A DNA stretch of 32,216 nt from positions 1-32,216 of the forward strand of contig JAJTHZ010000108.1 in the NCBI GenBank assembly GCA_021299185.1, in the 5' to 3' direction. Position numbers and translations under genes: made by a program. The notes beneath the pieces were generated by a model, which was given only the letters and a program-made list of their open reading frames with translations, had not been told where the DNA came from and ran no database searches. Source of the stretch: Lysobacteraceae bacterium. Lineage in GTDB: Bacteria > Pseudomonadota > Gammaproteobacteria > Xanthomonadales > Ahniellaceae. This document shows, piece after piece, positions 31,080 to 32,216 of this stretch (its first letter is position 1; each line of letters starts with the position of its first letter).

Positions 31080-32159
31080 TCAATCGAGGCGCTTGCGGAA
31101 GCGCAGCACCGCGATCGTCATCATGACCAGGGTGAAGGCGCCGAGCGCCGCGGCGTCGGGCCACAGGTCGAGCAGGCTGGCGTCACGCAGCATGATGCCG
31201 CGGATGAGGCGGATGAAGTGGGTCAGCGGCAGGACTTCCGCCAGCCACTGCGCCGGCACCGGCATGCCGGCGAAGGGGAACATGAAGCCCGACAGCAGGA
31301 TCTGCGGCAGGAAGGTGAAGAACGCGAGCTGCATCGACTGGAACTGGGTCCGGGCCAGCGTCGACAGCAGCACGCCGAGGCTCAGCGCGGCCACGATGTA
31401 GATGATGGCCGCGGCGTAGACGTCGACCAGCGCGCCGCGCACCGGCACCTCGAAGATCGCGATGCCGAGCGCGAGCACCACGGTCACCTGCACCAGGCCG
31501 ATGCCGACGAAGGGCACCACCTTGCCCACGATCAGCTCCACCGGGCGCACCGGGGTGGTGATCAGCAGTTCCAGGTTGCCGCGCTCGCGCTCGCGCACGA
31601 TGGCGACCGCGGTGAACAGGGTCATGGTCATGGTCAGGATCACGCCGATCAGGCCCGGCACCGTGTTCACCGCCGAGCGCCGCTCGGGGTTGTACAGGCG
31701 CAGCAGTTCGGCGGCCGGCGCTGCGCGGCCGGGCAGCGGCACCGCGGCCAGTTGCGCGGCGGCGCTGGCCACGGTGGGGTCGGAACCGTCGACCACGATC
31801 TGGAACGCGGGCGACTCGCCGCGCGCCAGACGGCGGTCGTAATCGGCGGGCACCACCACCGCGAGGCTGATCCGCCCGTGGCGCATCGCCTCCGCCACCG
31901 CTGCCGGCGTCGGCAGGTGCAGGCGCAGGTCCATCACCTGCGCATGCGCGAGTTCCTGCACCAGCGCGCGCGAGGCGGCGCTGCCGGCCTGGTCGACCAC
32001 CGCCGCGCCGAGGTGGCGCACGTCCATGTTGATCGCGAAGCCGAACAACAGCAGTTGCAGGGTCGGGATGCCGATGATCATCGCGAACGTGAGCCGGTCG
32101 CGGCGCAACTGGCGCAGTTCCTTGGCCACGATCGCGGCCAGCCGGCGCAGGGCGTTCAT
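31080..32159 (-). CDS. ABC-2 type multidrug/export permease (YhhJ/YbhS-like)
   Basis: The product has 359 residues. Helix 1 is near residues 23-44 (LTFAMIIGIPTLQLLLFGFA). A large periplasmic domain at about 45-165 includes VRHLGAAVVDQAGSAASRAL and FQIVVDGSDPTVASAAAQL. Five further hydrophobic segments at about 170-352 include VPGLIGVILTMTMTLFTAVA followed by IVRERERGNLELLITTPV. This is the ABC2_membrane_3 architecture of YhhJ, YbhR and YbhS. Its ATG overlaps the stop of the ATPase gene upstream, so they form one exporter. Substrate is unknown; drugs or lipids are typical for the family. Confidence 0.92.
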   Translation of the reverse strand: MNALRRLAAIVAKELRQLRRDRLTFAMIIGIPTLQLLLFGFAINMDVRHLGAAVVDQAGSAASRALVQELAHAQVMDLRLHLPTPAAVAEAMRHGRISLAVVVPADYDRRLARGESPAFQIVVDGSDPTVASAAAQLAAVPLPGRAAPAAELLRLYNPERRSAVNTVPGLIGVILTMTMTLFTAVAIVRERERGNLELLITTPVRPVELIVGKVVPFVGIGLVQVTVVLALGIAIFEVPVRGALVDVYAAAIIYIVAALSLGVLLSTLARTQFQSMQLAFFTFLPQILLSGFMFPFAGMPVPAQWLAEVLPLTHFIRLIRGIMLRDASLLDLWPDAAALGAFTLVMMTIAVLRFRKRLD

Positions 32160-32216
32160 ACGTCGCCGCGCGCGCTGGCGCGGGTGGCGGCGACGAACAC
32201 GTCCTCGAGGTTGGCC
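32156..32216 (-). CDS. ABC transporter ATP-binding protein, C-terminal end (partial)
   Basis: The last 19 full codons read ANLEDVFVAATRASARGDV before TGA at 32158-32156. The phrase LEDVFVAATR is the common C-terminal end of ABC-2-exporter ATPases. The stop overlaps the permease ATG (ATGA), which supports coupling. The Walker motifs lie outside the window. Confidence 0.8.
   Translation of the reverse strand, partial: ANLEDVFVAATRASARGDV

Overview
This is a high-GC bacterial chromosome segment. It is most likely from a Xanthomonadales/Lysobacterales-type gammaproteobacterium (Rhodanobacteraceae- or Lysobacter-like). That placement is inference from four things: a PepSY-phoP-phoQ operon, a GbsR-cydA-cydB cluster, several families of GTAG/GTGG-type REP palindromes, and secreted proteins of a kind I associate with that order (PEP/IPTL-type sorting helix, C-terminal 'GFE' motif). 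No 16S rRNA or other marker is present.

Layout, left to right. Positions 1-1368: the 3' end of a carboxymuconolactone decarboxylase-family gene, then a short integron-type cassette array (two attC sites plus a third core site, all reading leftward) with no integrase gene in view. Positions 1369-7063: leftward genes for a two-component system, a BlaI/M56-peptidase pair and a RimB/RimK pair. Positions 7197-9960: a secreted protein, tRNA-Gly(CCC), a transglutaminase-like protein and three tandem 104-bp REP units. Positions 9979-12471: leftward PepSY-phoP-phoQ. Positions 12562-15522: a rightward GbsR-type regulator with a quasi-palindrome just ahead of it, then cydAB (cytochrome bd-type quinol oxidase).

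Positions 15523-25116 look like an accessory island. They hold a 68-aa protein with a three-helix membrane protein of unknown function, a 1214-aa MmeI-like restriction-modification protein carrying a REP-like palindrome inside its reading frame, a non-coding 0.6-kb direct duplication built around REP palindromes, and a 1045-aa ORF that joins a PEP/IPTL-sorted secreted protein to a complete subtilisin-type protease with its own signal peptide. After this come a DUF6498-like membrane protein, the leftward threonine operon thrA-thrB-thrC, and an ABC-2 exporter cut by the right edge.

The core genes have familiar roles: envelope stress signalling, respiration, ribosomal protein modification and threonine synthesis. 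The points most worth a second look are the integrase-less cassette array, the fused sorting-signal/subtilisin gene, the unknown two-gene membrane module beside the restriction-modification gene, the palindrome ahead of the GbsR-cydAB cluster, and the REP and duplication architecture.
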